From JAGOBX01 sp017999075 [NCBI: Candidatus Babelota bacterium] (GTDB taxonomy: Bacteria; JAGOBX01), in the NCBI GenBank assembly GCA_017999075.1, contig JAGOBX010000052.1, positions 1 to 12,623 of the forward strand: DNA of 12,623 nt, in the 5' to 3' direction. The notes under the pieces were generated by a model that ran no database searches, was not told the DNA's origin, and saw only the letters and a program-made list of their open reading frames with translations. This document shows, piece after piece, positions 12,577 to 12,623 of the stretch; the first letter of the stretch is position 1; each line of letters begins with the position of its first letter. A program made the position numbers and the translations under genes.

Positions 12577-12623
12577 TCATTTAACTGTAGTTGTATTTTG
12601 AACTGTTCCGGCAGCCGCGACCA
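12577..12623 (-). CDS. Possible C-terminal end of a minus-strand gene (cut by window edge)
   Basis: Read on the minus strand from the right edge, one frame gives 14 residues, VAAAGTVQNTTTVK, ending in TGA (12579-12577). The local jump in GC content and the codon-like pattern suggest real coding sequence. It is far too short to name, and the terminator beside it has no T-tract on the minus strand. Confidence 0.35.
   Translation of the reverse strand, partial: VAAAGTVQNTTTVK

Noticed and set aside
1-12623. CRISPR array, insertion sequence or toxin-antitoxin pair
   Set aside because: No regularly spaced repeats, transposase motifs, terminal inverted repeats or small paired toxin-antitoxin genes were found on either strand.

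Overview
This window comes from an AT-rich (very low GC by eye), Gram-negative-type (diderm) and apparently flagellated bacterium. Outer-membrane physiology is indicated by an apolipoprotein N-acyltransferase (Lnt) and a predicted lipoprotein phosphatase, and motility by fliE. Starts follow ordinary bacterial rules (AGGAG/GGAGG-type ribosome binding sites, two GTG starts), and several promoters match the sigma-70 consensus closely. I cannot assign a phylum from the sequence alone. Nothing here is phage, transposon or CRISPR.

Region 1 (1-6648, all on the minus strand) is a surface-polysaccharide locus. Reading from right to left, a consensus promoter (6621-6648) with a tandem palindromic operator (6591-6618) drives a MarR/EPS-type winged-helix regulator (6004-6591) that carries an extra Rossmann-like C-terminal domain. 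A 311-nt gene-free leader with inverted repeats follows. Then come a SAM methyltransferase with a C-terminal zinc ribbon (4832-5692), a NodB-type polysaccharide deacetylase (4068-4814), a Wzx-type flippase (2557-4068), a second methyltransferase with a membrane tail (1742-2500), a FemAB/GNAT-like acyltransferase (726-1727), a CrcB/FluC fluoride channel (321-695) and the N-terminus of an unrecognised protein cut by the window edge (1-294). The likely job is to modify and export a lipid-linked glycan.

Region 2 (6592-7964, plus strand) is a single divergent gene for a six-helix membrane protein with a cytoplasmic Schlafen-type AlbA_2 domain. It has no visible ribosome binding site and may be leaderless. 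It converges on Lnt with one base between the stop codons.

Region 3 (7966-11940, minus strand) is a probable four-gene operon behind another consensus promoter (TTGACA-N17-TATAAT): a class B (AphA-like) acid phosphatase with a lipoprotein signal, a protein with two cyclic-nucleotide-binding folds, a MerR-like DNA-binding protein, and Lnt. It pairs a predicted lipoprotein and possible signalling proteins with the last enzyme of lipoprotein maturation.

Region 4 (11962-12623) holds a solitary fliE (flagellar rod/MS-ring junction) with its own promoter and a downstream A/T-only hairpin, then tRNA-Asn(GTT) with encoded CCA and a strong intrinsic terminator. The last 47 bases may contain the C-terminal end of a minus-strand gene.
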